DNA of 64,000 nt, taken from the NCBI GenBank assembly GCA_022457155.1, contig JAJGOT010000288.1:842001-906000 (forward strand), in the 5' to 3' direction. A program made the translations under genes and the position numbers. Of this stretch, positions 1 to 12,970 are shown one piece after another. Under the pieces are notes generated by a model. That model saw nothing but the letters and a program-made list of their open reading frames with translations. It did no database searches and was not told the DNA's origin. This DNA comes from Cladopsammia gracilis. Taxonomy: Eukaryota; Cnidaria; Anthozoa; Scleractinia; Dendrophylliidae. Position 1 is the first letter of the stretch. Each line of letters opens with the position of its first letter.

Positions 1-66
1 GTCTCTAAGCTACGGGGAGTGGCTGAGACACAATAAACATTACCCAGTAGAACATCCGGCAACTGG

Positions 67-73
67 AGAGAAT

Positions 74-123
<50 letters not shown>
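67..123. repeat. AAT microsatellite, left flank of Ngaro element
   Basis: An (AAT)n run directly abuts the 3' end of the minus-strand Ngaro element. The matching run at 5,145-5,181 abuts its 5' end, so the element appears to have integrated inside one microsatellite. Confidence 0.9.
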
Positions 124-240
124 TAAACTCATCACTAATAGATGAGCTTGGGAACTGGTGCCTTAAAGGTTATCGGGGGGGCAAAGCAAGGTGCGGAAAC
201 GGAGGTATCCATGGCAACCCTGGAGGCGGGAACCACCCAA
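124..240 (-). repeat. Split direct repeat B2 of minus-strand Ngaro
   Basis: 117 bp, nearly identical to B1 (556-600 joined to 1,062-1,133). It is uninterrupted, so it shows what B1 looked like before the MITE insertion. Confidence 0.85.
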
Positions 241-403
241 ACCAGCAGCCGCTAACCGGGCACTGTCACACTGAAAATTCAGTGGAAACAACTTACCTGT
301 GGGGATACTTACCAAGTTACCATCAGACAACGAGGGAGGGAGGAGAGGTGCAAGAATCTGCCAAGATTCATTAGCAAGAGCAAATGCCAAGAGCTATGAT
401 TCG

Positions 404-555
404 CAATGATCAGCCATTAAACTGCAAGCGTAGCGAAACAAGCAACAAAGGCCCTGCAAGGCCTTAAGGGTCGCCCTGCAGGTCACGTACTATGCAGAAG
501 ACTGCTGGCCGCATTAGTTACAGTTTAACTTTGCCTAAATAATATTAGCCACATT
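404..555 (-). repeat. Split direct repeat A2 of minus-strand Ngaro
   Basis: 152 bp copy of A1 at 4,993-5,144 with a few substitutions. It lies directly between B2 and B1 (B1-A2-B2 on the minus strand), the layout used by PAT/Ngaro elements to regenerate full ends from a circle. Confidence 0.85.
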
Positions 556-1133
556 TAAACTCATCACTAATAGATGAGCTTGGGAACTGTTGCCTTAAAG
601 TGCACCTAACCCTCAATTTTTTTTTCGCTTAATCAACTCTATGTACGTTGAAAAGTCGAATAGTGAAATATTTCTTGTTTTTAACGTAGCGATTGTGAGT
701 TATAGAGATTTGAATTTACAAAATGCTAATTTGATGACGTCATTTTAGGATTTTGCCATTATTTCTACGTCAATTTACAATACGCAGTATACGGCTTAAG
801 GAAAATCAATTTGAGAAATACTAAAATATAAACTGTGGACACTCAATTGATTCGTAAAAAATATTCCTTGGAGGTAAAAACAAGTAGTTGTATAATAAAT
901 GAATCCTAAAATGACATCATCAAATTAGCATTTTGTAAATTCAAATCTCTATAACTCACTAACACGACGTTAAAAACAAGAAATATTTAACTATTCAACT
1001 TTTCAACGTACATAGAGTCGATTAAGCAAAAAAAAATTTTGGGGTTAGGTGCACTTTAAAGGTTAGCAGGGGGCCAAAGCAAGGTGCAGAAACGGAGGTA
1101 TCTATGGCAACCCTGGAGGCGGGAACCACCCAA
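556..1133 (-). repeat. Split direct repeat B1, interrupted by a MITE
   Basis: B1 matches B2 in two blocks, 556-600 and 1,062-1,133. They are separated by the 601-1,053 insertion and its duplicated target copy. Confidence 0.82.
601..1053. mobile_element. 453-bp long-TIR MITE in the Ngaro B1 repeat
   Basis: Terminal inverted repeats of about 150 bp (601-750 against 905-1,053) begin TGCACCTAACCC. Flanking octamers are CCTTAAAG (593-600) and CTTTAAAG (1,054-1,061), which match 7 of 8 and look like an 8-bp target duplication. The uninterrupted B2 repeat provides the empty site. There is no coding capacity. An 8-bp duplication suggests a hAT-like mobiliser, but the termini do not start with the usual CA, so the superfamily is open. 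Confidence 0.8.
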
Positions 1134-1559
1134 TCGAAACCTTCACAGGTGCTTGGAGAACGGAGGAACCCGCAGACAGGGTGACCGATCCCCAGACTGG
1201 GTGACCAAACATGAACCCCAAGCACCAAACGACTGTATACACACCTAAGGCCCAAATGTATCTGTGAGGCTTGGCCGGCCAGTCCTATGTTGGGGCAGTC
1301 CGCTAGATGAATGCAATGTTCAGAATAGATGACATTTGCCGGAGTGACCATGGTCAGCTATGCGAACTTCCTGCCGTGCAGTCAACAGATATGCTAGGCT
1401 TTGAGCAATGAGCTACAGTGCGTAAGGGTCGCCAAGCTAGAGGAAACCGAGCTGATGGACCTGCAACAAAAACCAGAGGTAGGCATTGAAGGGCCCGTAC
1501 GCAAACTGGATACTTTGATCAGGTCAGTTTTTTGATAGTGCGGCTAAGGTGCCGGACAG

Positions 1560-2500
1560 TGTCCTTATGCAGAGTTGGTAGGCATTGCTGGATCAATGGC
1601 CCGTAGATTGGATGAAGTGATCGGGAACTCCATTACAAGCTGTGACAGTGGTGGCCCCTATGCGAAAGCTGTGGCTGGAGAAATTTCCCCGTATCTGCGC
1701 TGCGGCCATAATCTGCCGAAGCCATTCCGTGAGTATGGTGTGTGATAGCGGCTGCCCATTTTGGAGCATAAACAAACGGCCTGGAGCCTCTCCCCTGATG
1801 GCAAGATAGTCCATCAGAGAATGGACTGCGCAAAGTGGAAGTTGGTCAAGGCCAATGTGTATGAAGCAGCCTTTCCTGAAAGGGTCGGTCTTGTAGCCCT
1901 TGATCTCTATCCGTATGCAAGATGGGGAAGAAGGTGAGTCCACCGCAATATCCGAAACACCCAGATGGAGGGATGGAGAGAAGCTGGACAAGTTTGGGAC
2001 AGTGAATTCTGATGCCCACAAGAAACTGAAATAGCCAAGGGAGCACGCTGCCCAAAACACGTGATGATCGGGACTGCACAGGTCCAGAGACTGCCAAATG
2101 ACCAGCATTAAGTCATCGGTAATGGGTAGACGGTTGGAGGCATTAGAACCCTGGCAGCGTTTAATGCCACGGACGACCCTCTGCAAACGAAGACAGTTGG
2201 CAAGCGGATCCGGAAAGCCCTGTTCGATGTGGAGGGCTCTCACCCCAGACAAATAGACCTTGATAGACGAGTGTTGAATAGTCTTGGCCAGGAATGTTGC
2301 AAAGAGACAGAGTCCATTCGTCGGTTGGGCATGGAGAGCCCAAGGAATGTAGCTTGCCAAGCTGATGGCAGAAGGAGATGAACCTCGCTTGAGCTGAAGC
2401 ATAGGAGCAATGGGTGGATAGGGCGAGGCCTTGAGTCAGGAATGAGTAGCACTGCTGTTCTAAGGTGGAGATGTCAATTCTGCCAGGATTTCTGGAGGTA
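1560..2500 (-). pseudogene. Tyrosine recombinase pseudogene (Ngaro)
   Basis: The enzyme would integrate the circular retrotransposon DNA by site-specific recombination. The N-terminal part is in the frame of 2,161-2,592 (ASAQARFISFCHQ). The reading then shifts near 2,310 into the frame 1,593-2,402, which carries VYLSGVRALH, an FLWASEFT block where the arm with the first catalytic Arg is expected, and the HSFRIG box (HxxR). A TGA at 1,593-1,595 replaces the Trp of the conserved LGRWSS block. The in-frame downstream reading SSNAYQLCIRT still holds the catalytic Tyr (codon 1,578-1,580). Compared with the intact copy at 40,346-41,263 it is broken by one frameshift and this stop. Confidence 0.85.
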
Positions 2501-4134
2501 TCAGGATGGATAGGGATGAGCATCTGGGACCAGTTTCCGGAACTCCTGCCAACGAAAGCGAGACAAGGCATGAGCAATCTGATTGTTAACACCTGGTAAG
2601 TGTTGGGCTGGAAAGGAGAAGCTATGATGAGCAGCTGAGAGCAGCAGGTTGCACAGCAACCGCATTAGGCAGGGCACTTTAGAGGTCCTGGAGTTCAAGA
2701 TGTGGACAACAGCGTCATTATCCGAGGGAAAGAGAACATGCATCGTGCACCACAGATGTCCCCACACGTGGACGGCAATGACTATGGGAAAAAGCTCCTT
2801 GTATGTGATGGACTGCTGCTGTTGGGAAGGAGCCCAGGGACCCGCAAACCAGGAGCCCTTCAGAAATGCACCATAGCCGATCGAACCAGCTGCGTCAGAG
2901 GACACTTCAACATCAGCCTTGGGCAGCAGACCAGGAAAAAGCCAGAAGCTTACGCCATGCCAGCGAAAGAAGAATCGGTGCCACCATAGAAGATCCATGT
3001 GAAATTCGCGATTTAGACAGACCGGGTGATCCCTCCTCCGAAAACAGCTGAGACAGTCGATCATGCAGCGTGCGAATGTCCCACCAGTCCACACCACCTT
3101 AGCAGCATGGTGAAGATGCCCAATGAGGGATTCGAGCTCCTGTCGATTGCACCATTTGTGGGGGAGCCAGGAACTAACAAGAGCCTGCAGAGCTGACAAC
3201 TTCTCCGCAGGGAGACGCACAACCTGGCTGACTAAGTCCAACTCAATTCCAAGGACCACTAGCACTGTCGAAACACCCATGCATTTGCCTGGATGAAGGG
3301 GTAAACCCAGCTGTTTGCAAACTGCCAAGGCAGTACTTAGATTGTGTGCACACCGCTGGGAGGCAGGCGGGCCGGCAGTAATGAAGTCGTCCAAGTAGTG
3401 AAGGAGGTCGGGGATCTGGTACGAATGCACAAGAATCCACTCCACCATATTGGCAATTGAATTGAAGATGAAGGGAGCAGGTCGGAGGCCAAAGGAGAGA
3501 GTCAAGTCCACATAGTACTGGTTCTGCCATTTCATACCCAATGAATAACAATCCGACGGGTGTACAGGAACATTACAAAAGGCAGATTCAACATTGAATT
3601 TAGCCGTGAGGGCCCTTTTCCCGAGCTGGGAGACTAGGCGAATCAACTGATCTACTGTAATGTAATGAAGGGTAAACTCATCGGGGTTGATCCTATCATT
3701 GACGCTAGCCTTCCCTGGGGAGGAAAGGTCGACAATAAGATGCCACTTCCCAGGTTGCCCCCTTTTGGGAATAACGCCGAAGATGCTGACTTGGAGGTTA
3801 GGAAAGGGGGGGAACTGAACGGGCCCGCCACCCTGCCCAGGGTCACTTCGGTAGCCAGATACTCGTCAATGACCGAGGCGTGGAGGTCAATGGATGGTTT
3901 GTTCCTCAAAGTGGATTTCAGCTTCTGAGATGGGCAGAAGCCTAATTTAAACCTGTGATGCATACCATCCAGCACAAAGTCAACCAGCTGCCAATTGGGG
4001 TGGAGCTGCAATTCCCAGGCAAACTGATCTGCCAGCAAAGGAGTGACTGATGAAACTGGGGGTAGCGGAGCTAGAAAGAACGCACAAACAGAGCATGGGT
4101 AAATAGCTAACCCCATATAACCCGAGCCCCCCAC
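2501..4134 (-). pseudogene. Reverse transcriptase-RNase H pseudogene (Ngaro)
   Basis: The protein would copy element RNA into DNA. The N-terminal segment lies at about 3,810-4,134 (VIDEYLATEV, GRVAGPFSSPPF). A frameshift near 3,810 moves the homologous reading into another frame until 2,501-3,646. That frame has motif A as KFNVESAF, motif B FGLRPAPFIF and motif C HYLDDFITAG, followed by RNase H (VSSDAAG, KELFP, SDND, ALSRF). Motif A has Asn where the catalytic Asp is expected (KFDVESAY in the plus-strand copy). The RNase H first Asp is intact here but lost in the plus-strand copy. Gag lies upstream and YR downstream. Confidence 0.87.
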
Positions 4135-4305
4135 CCCACGGGAAGGACAAATGAGCAGACAAATAAACAGCAGTAACCTTAAATCGAAACAATCAGCTTT
4201 AATTAAACTAAAGGAACGAAGAACTACACCAAACAGGCCTTTGCCATAAAATAAAATAAAGTCAGCTGAGTAGTGAAAGGCAATCGTGACAATCAGTGGT
4301 AGAGT

Positions 4306-4995
4306 CTATGAGTGCCTGGACCTGCTGCTAGAATGAGGAGGGGAGGACTCAGCGGGGTGCTTGGATGATTGGTGTTCGCCAGGACAGGATCCTACTCTGT
4401 GGGAGCCATGGCAACTTGAGCACTTGTGGGAGAAGCGACAGGATGCAGACGGGACAACGCAGTGACCGTGGTTCCAGGATTTGCAAATGATATGGGAGGT
4501 GGATGCTCCGCAAGGCTCACCTGCATCCGCAGAGAGATCTCTCCCAGAATGAGCGGGGGCTCCAACGGCGTGGAAGTTGAACAGCTCGTCCGGCCGGCGA
4601 ACTGGCATTCACAGAATGAGGATCTGGTACTGGAGAAGATCCTTGGCTCGATGAGGGAAGTGGGACGTGAGGATGAGGCAATAAATGGAGAAAGCTTCCA
4701 GCCAAGTCATGATGTCCTCCATGCGCTGCTTTGGTTTCTTGGGCGTGGACGTTAAAACGAGCCACCCGTCGACAAGGAGCTGAGGCTTGGATTCCGACAA
4801 GACAATGTTCAAGGACAGCAATTCGCTAAGCTCCACGAACTTGCCAGTGACAATTTGGGTCACAGGCTTGGCTGGCACTGGCGAAAAGCCCGGGCCCACC
4901 ACAAAGGGCTGTTGCAGAGCTGGCAATTGAGTGAGTGGAGAACTGCCATTGATGTTTGTTGGGACTGAACCAATGGCAGAGCATAAGGGGAACAA
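4306..4995 (-). pseudogene. Gag-like zinc-finger protein pseudogene (Ngaro)
   Basis: Two frames together match the Gag-like ORF of the plus-strand element. 4,609-4,995 carries FVVGPGFSPVPAKPVTQI and the EDIMTWLEAFSIY helix. 4,306-4,608 carries a Cys/His cluster (CKSWNHGHC ... CRFSHKCSSC ... H ... C). The segment between them that the intact copy encodes is missing, so a deletion with frameshift joins them. The role in RNA packaging is inferred from position and zinc-binding residues. Confidence 0.75.
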
Positions 4996-5138
4996 TGATC
5001 AGCGATTAAACTGCAAGCGTAGCGACAAAAGCAACAAAGGCCCTGCAAGGCCTCGAGGGCCGCCCTGCAGGTCACTTACTATGGAGAAGACCGCTGGCCA
5101 CATTAGTTAGAGTTTAACTTCGCCTAAATAATATTAGC

Positions 5139-5144
<6 letters not shown>
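4993..5144 (-). repeat. Split direct repeat A1 of minus-strand Ngaro
   Basis: 152 bp 5' terminal repeat, matching A2 at 404-555. It ends exactly where the AAT microsatellite starts. Confidence 0.85.

Positions 5145-5181
<37 letters not shown>
5145..5181. repeat. AAT microsatellite, right flank of Ngaro element
   Basis: Continuation of the same trinucleotide run seen at 67-123. It is followed by about 60 bp of unassigned sequence before the satellite. Confidence 0.88.
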
Positions 5182-5183
<2 letters not shown>

Positions 5184-5244
5184 CTTTTTTCAAGTGTCGT
5201 ATAACTTTAGTATGGTGTTGCTAAATGGGGACACCTTAAATAAC

Positions 5245-5460
5245 AAAACACAAAACAGGTCAACCTGATAGAGTAATCATTGACACAAAACTGGTCAGCC
5301 TAATAGAGTAATCAATCACAAAACACAGATAAGCCTGACAGAGTAATCATTCACACAAAAAAGTTCAATCTGATAGAGAAACCATTTGCGTACAACACCT
5401 CAACCTAATACATTAATGAATCACATAACACAGATCAACCTGATAGAGTAATCATTCACA
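5245..5460. repeat. Ancestral-type ~36-bp units at satellite edge
   Basis: Here successive units of about 33-37 bp each carry the same GATAGAGTAATCATT-type core and are not yet organised as A/B dimers. The same single-unit form reappears at the far edge (18,920-18,965) and inverted at 24,470-24,545. Confidence 0.75.
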
Positions 5461-8400
5461 CTAAACAAATTAGTCTGATAGAGAAACCATTCGCATACAA
5501 CAGCTCATCCTAATAGATTAATCAATCACACAAAACACTGAGATTAGTCTGATGGAGAAACCATTCACATACAATAGCTCATCCTAATAGATTAATCAAT
5601 CACACAAAACACTGAGATTAGTCTGATAGAGAAACCATTCACATACAACAGCCTATCCTAATAGATTAATCAATCACACAAAACACTGAGATTAGTCTGA
5701 TGGAGAAACCATTCACATACAACAGCTCATCCTAATAGATTAATGAATCACACAAAACACTGAGATTAGTCTGATAGAGAAACCATTCACATACTACAGC
5801 TCATCCTAATAGATTAATCAATTACACAAAACCCTGAGATTAGTCTGATGGAGAAACCATTCACATACAACAGCTCATCCTAATAGATTAATCAATCACA
5901 CAAAACACTGAGATTAGTGTGATAGACAAACCATTCACATACAACAGCTCATCCTAATAGATTAATGAATCACACAAAACACTGAGATTAGTCTGATAGA
6001 GAAACCATTCACATACAACAGCCTATCCTAATAGATTAATCAATCACACAAAACAGATTAGTCTGATAGAGAAACCATTCACATACAACAGCCTATCCTA
6101 ATAGATTAATGAATCACACAAAACACTGAGATTAGTCTGATAGAGAAACCATTCACATACAACAGCCTATCCTAATAGATTAATCAATCACACAAAACAC
6201 TGAGATTAGTCTGATAGAGAAACCATTCACATACAACAGCTCATCCTAATAGATTAATGAATCACACAAAACACTGAGATTAGTCTGATAGAGAAACCAT
6301 TCACATACAACAGCCCATCCTAATGGATTAATCAATCACACAAAACAGATTAGTCTGATAGAGAAACCATTCACCTACAACAGCCTATCCTAATAGATTA
6401 ATGAATCACACAAAACACTGAGATTAGTCTGATAGAGAAACCATTCACATACAACAGCTCATCCTAATAGATTAATCAATCACACAAAACACTGAGATTA
6501 GTCTGATAGAGAAACCATTCACATACAACAGCTCATCCTAATAGATTAATGAATCACACAAAACACTGAGATTAGTCTGATAGAGAAACCATTCACATAC
6601 AACAGCCCATCCTAATGGATTAATCAATCACACAAAACAGATTAGTCTGATAGAGAAACCATTCACATACAACAGCCTATCCTAATAGATTAATGAATCA
6701 CACAAAACACTGAGATTAGTCTGATAGAGAAGCCATTCACATACAACAGCTCATCCTAATAGATTAATCAATTACACAAAACCCTGAGATTAGTCTGATG
6801 GAGAAACCATTCACATACAACAGCTCATCCTAATAGATTAATCAATCACACAAAACACTGAGATTAGTCTGATAGACAAACCATTCACATACAACAGCTA
6901 GTCCTAATAGATTAATCAATCACACAAAACACTGAGATTAGTCTGATAGAGAAACCATTCACATACAACAGCTCATCCTAATACATTAATCAATCACATA
7001 AAACACTGAGATTAGTCTGATAGAGAAACCACATAGAACAGCTCATCCTCATAGATTAATCAATCACACAAAACACTGAGATTAGTCTGATAGAGAAACC
7101 ATTCACATACAACAGCCCGTCCTAATAGATTAATCAATCACACAAAACACTGAGATTAGTCTCATAGAGAAACCATTCACATACAACAGCCCATCCTAAT
7201 AGATTAATCAATCACACAAAACACTGAGATTAGTCTGATGGAGAAACCATTCACATACAACAGCTCATCCTAATAGATTAATGAATCACACAAAACACTG
7301 AATGATTAGTCTGATAGAGAAATTATTCACATACAACAGCCCATCCTAATAGATAAATCAATCACACAAACACTGAGATTAGTCTGATAGAGAAACCATT
7401 CGATATGCAACAGCCCATCCTAATAGATTAATCAATGACACAAAACACTGAGATTAGTCTGATAGAGAAACCATTCACATACAACAGCCCATCCTAATAG
7501 ATTAATCAATCACAAAACACTGAGATTAGTCTGATAGAGAAACCATTCACATACAACAGCTCATCCTAATAGATGAATCAATCACAAAACACTGAGATTA
7601 GTCTGATAGAGAAACCATTCACATACAACAGCCCATCCTAATAGATTAATCAATAACACAAAACACTGAGATTAGTCTGATAGAGAAACCATTCACATAC
7701 AACAGCCCATTCTAATACATTAATTAATCACACAAAACACTGAGATTAGTCTGATAGAGAAACCATTCATTTACAACAGCCCATCCTAATAGATTAATTA
7801 CTCACACAAAACACTGAGATTAGTCTGATAGAGAAACCATTCACATACAACAGCTCATCCTAATAGATTAATCAAACACAGAAAACACTGAGATTAGTCT
7901 AATAAAGAAACCATTCACATACAACAGCCCATCCTAATAGATTAATCAATGACACAAAACACTGAGATTAGTCTGATAGAGAAACCATTCAGATACAACA
8001 GCCCATCCTAATAGATTAATCAATCACACAAAACACTGAGATTAGTCTGATAGAGAAACCATTCACATACAAAAGCTCATCCTAATAGATTAATCAATCA
8101 CATAAAACACTGAGATTAGTCTGATAGAGAAACCATTCACATACAACAGCCCATCCTAATAGATTAATCAATCACAAAACACTGAGATTAGTCTGATGGA
8201 GAAACCATTCACATACAACAGCCCATCCTAATAGATTAATCAATGACACAAAACACTGACATTAGTCTGATAGAGAAACCATTCACATACAACAGTCCAT
8301 TCTAATAGATTAATTAATCACACAAAACACTCAGAGAAGTCTGATAGAGAAACCATTCACATACAACAGCCCATCATAATAGATTAATCAATCACAAAAC

Positions 8401-11400
8401 ACTGAGAGAAGTCTGATAGAGAAACCATTCACATACAACAGCCCATCATAATAGATTAATCAATCACACAAAACACTGAGATTAGTCTAATAAAGAAACC
8501 ATTCACATACAACAGCCCATCCTAATAGATTAATCAATGACACAAAACACTGAGTTTAGTCTGATAGAGAAACCATTCACATACAACAGCCCATCCTAAT
8601 AGATTAATCAATCACAAAACACTGAGATTAGTCTGATAGAGAAACCATTCACATACAACAGCTCATCCTAATAGATGAATCAATCACAAAACACTGACAT
8701 TAGTCTGATAGAGAAACCATTCACATACAACAGCCCATCCTAATAGATTAATCAATCACAAAACACTGAGATTAGTCTGATAGAGAAACCATTCACATAC
8801 AACAGCCCATTCTAATACATTAATTAATCACACAAAAACTGAGATTAGTCTGATAGAGAAACCATTCACATACAACAGCCCATCCTAATAGATTAATCAA
8901 TGACACAAAACACTGAGATTAGTCTGATAGAGAAACCATTCACATACAACAGCCCATCCTAATAGATTAATCAATCACACAAAACACTGAGATTAGTCTG
9001 ATAGAGAAACCATTCATATACAACAGCCCATCCTAATAGATTAATCAATCACACAAAACACTGAGATAAGTCTGATAGAGAAACCATTCACATACACCAG
9101 CCCATCCTAATAGATTAATCAATCACAAAACACTGAGATTAGTCTGATGGAGAAACCATTCACATACAACAGCCTATCCTAATAGATTAATCAATCACAC
9201 AAAACACTGAGATAAGTCTGATAGAGAAACCATTCACATACAACAGCTCATCCTAATAGATTAATCAATCACACAAAACACTGAGATCAGTCTGATAGAG
9301 AAACCATTCACATACAACAGCCCATCCTAATAGATTAATCAATCACACAAATGACTGAGATTAGTCTGATAGAGAAACCATTCACATACAACAGCCCATC
9401 CTAATAGATTAATGAATCACACAAAACAGATCAGTCTGATAAAGAAACCATTCACATACAACAGCTCATCCTAATAGATTAATCAATCACATAAAACACT
9501 GAGATGAGTCTGATAGAGAAACCATTCACATACAACAGCCCATCCTAATAGATTAATCAATCACAAAACACTGAGATTAGTCTGATGGAGAAACCATTCA
9601 CATACAACAGCCCATCCTAATAGATTAATCAATCATACAAAACACTGAGATAAGTCTGATAGAGAAACCATTCACATACAACAGCCCATGCGAATAGATT
9701 AATCAATCACACAAAACACTGAGATTAGTCTGATAGAGAAACCATTCATATACAATAACCCATCCTAATAGATTAATTACTCACACAAAACACTGAGATT
9801 AGTCTGATAGAGAAACCATTCACATACAACAGGTCATCCTAATGGATTAATCAAACACAGAAAACACTGAGATTAGTCTAATAAAGAAACCATTCACATA
9901 CAACAGCCCATCCTAATAGATTAATCAATGACACAAAACACTGAAATTAGTCTGATAGAGAAACCATTCACATACAACAGCCCATCCTAATAGATTAATC
10001 AATCACACAAAACACTGAGATTAGTCTGATAGAGAAACCATTCACATACAACAGCCCATCCTAATAGATTAATGAATCACACAAAACAGATTAGTCTGAT
10101 AGAGAAACCATTCACATACAAAAGCTCATCCTAATAGATTAATCAATCACATAAAACACTGAGATTAGTCTGATAGAGAAACCATTCACATACAACAGCC
10201 CATCCTAATAGATTAATCAATCCCAAAACACTGAGATTAGTCTGATAGAGAAACCATTCACATACAACAGCCCATCCTAATAGATTAATCAATCACACAA
10301 AACACTGAGATTAGTCTAATAAAGAAACCATTCACATACAACAGCCCATCCTAATAGATTAATCAATCACTAAACACTGAGGTTAGTCTGATAGAGAAAC
10401 CATTCACATACAACAGCCCATCCTAATAGATTAATCAATGACACAAAACACTGAGATTAGTCTGATAGAGAAACCATTCACATACAACAGTCCATTCTAA
10501 TAGATTAATTAATCACACAAAACACTGAGAGAAGTCTGATAGAGAAACCATTCACATACAACAGGCCATCCTAATAGATTAATCAATGACACAAAACACT
10601 GAGATTAGTCTGATAGAGAAACCATTCACATACAACAGCCCATCCTAATAGATTAATCAATCACAAAACACTGAGATTAGTCTGATAGAGAAACCATTCA
10701 CATAAAACAGCTCATGCTAATAGATGAATCAATCACAAAACACTGAGATTAGTCTGATAGAGAAACCATTCACATACAACAGCCCATCCTAATAGATTAA
10801 TCAATCACAAAACACTGAGATTAGTCTGATAGAGAAACCATTCAGATACAACAGCCCATCCTAATAGATTAATCAATCACACAAAACAGATTAGTCTGAT
10901 AGAGAAACCATTCACATACAACAGCCCATCCTAATAGATTAATCAATCACACAAAACACTGAGATTAGTCTGATAGAGAAACCATTCACATACAACAGCC
11001 CATCCTAATAGATTAATCAATCACACAAAACACTGAGATTAGTCTGATAGAGATACCATTCACATACAACAGCCCATCCTAATAGATTAATCAATGACAC
11101 AAAACACTGAGATTAGTCTGATAGAGAAACCATTCACATACAACAGCCCATTCTAATAGATTAATTAATCACACAAAACACTGAGATTAGTCTGATAGAG
11201 AAACCATTCATATACAACAGCCCATCCTAATAGATTAATTACCCACACAAAACACTGAGATTAGTCTGATAGAGAAACCATTCACATACAACAGCTCATC
11301 CTAATAGATTAATCAAACACAGAAAACACTGAGATTAGTCTAATAAAGAAACCATTCACATACAACAGCCCATCCTAATAGATTAATCAATCACACAAAA

Positions 11401-12970
11401 TAGATTAGTCTGATAGAGAAACCATTCACATACAACAGCCCATCCTAATAGATTAATCAATCACACAAAACACTGAGATTAGTCTGATAGAGAAACCATT
11501 CACATACAACAGCCCATCCTAATAGATTAATCAATCACACAAAACACTGAGATTAGTCTGATAGAGATACCATTCACATACAACAGCCCATCCTAATAGA
11601 TTAATCAATGACACAAAACACTGAGATTAGTCTGATAGAGAAACCATTCACATACAACATCCCATCCTAATAGATTAATCAATCACACAAAACACTGAGA
11701 TTAGTCTGATAGAGAAACCATTCACATACAACAGCCTATTCTAATAGATTAATCAATCACTCAAAACACTGAGATAAGTCTGATAGAAAAACCATTCACA
11801 TACAACAGCTCATCCTAATAGATTAATCAATCACACAAAACACTGAGATTAGTCTGATAGAGAAACCATTCACATACAACAGCCCATCCTAATAGATTAA
11901 TCAATCACACAAAACACTGAGATTAGTCTAATAAAGAAACCATTCACATACAACATCCCATCCTAATAGATTAATCAATGACACAAAACACTGAGATTAG
12001 TCTGATAGAGAAACCATTCACATACAACAGCTCATCCTAATAGATTAATCAATAACACAAAACACTCAGATAAGTCTGATAGAGAAACCATTCACATACA
12101 ACAGCCCATCCTAATATATTAATCAATGACACAAAACACTGAGATTAGTCTGATAGAGAAACCATTCACATACAACAGCCCATCCTAATAGATTAATCAA
12201 TCACTAAACACTTAGGTTAGTCTGATAGAGAAACCATTCACATACAACAGCCCATCCTAATAGATTAATCAATGACACAAAACACTGAGATTAGTCTGAT
12301 AGAGAAACCATTCACATACAACAGCTCATCCTAATAGATTAATCAATCACAAAACACTGAGATTAGTCTGATAGAGAAACCATTCACATACAACAGCCCA
12401 TCCTAATAGATTAATCAATCACAAAACACTGAGATTAGTCTGATAGAGAAACCATTCACATACAACAGCTCATCCTAATAGATTAATCAATAACACAAAC
12501 CACTGAGATAAGTCTGATAGAGAAACCATTCACATACAACAGCCCATCCTAATAGATTAATCAATGACACAAAACACTGAGATTAGTCTGATAGAGAAAC
12601 CATTCACATACAACAGCCCATCCTAATAGATTAATCAATCACTAAACACTTAGGTTAGTCTGATAGAGAAACCATTCACATACAACAGTCCATCCTAATA
12701 GATTAATCAATCACACAAAACACTGAGATTAGTCTGATAGAGAAACCATTCACATACAACAGCCTATCCTAATAGATTAATCAATCACACAAAACACTGA
12801 GATAAGTCTGATAGAGAAACCATTCACATACAACAGCCCATCCTAATAGATTAATCAATCACACAAAACAGATTAGTCTGATAGAGAAACCATTCACATA
12901 CAACAGCCCATCCTAATAGATTAATGAATCACACAAAACAGATTAGTCTGATAGAGAAACCATTCACATA

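Larger units (their letters stand above)
124..5144 (-). mobile_element. Ngaro-type YR retrotransposon, decayed, minus strand
   Basis: This 5.0 kb element reads leftward: Gag-like frame, RT plus RNase H, then tyrosine recombinase. No methyltransferase was recognised, which fits Ngaro/PAT rather than DIRS1. Its ends show the split-direct-repeat plan. A1 (4,993-5,144) recurs as A2 (404-555), and B1 (556-600 plus 1,062-1,133) recurs as B2 (124-240). Both outer ends abut AAT repeats and no target duplication is seen, as expected for YR-mediated integration. Frameshifts in gag, RT and YR, a stop in YR and a MITE inside B1 make it dead. Boundaries come from comparing the two A and the two B copies; this is direct observation. 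The family name rests on known domain order. Confidence 0.88.
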
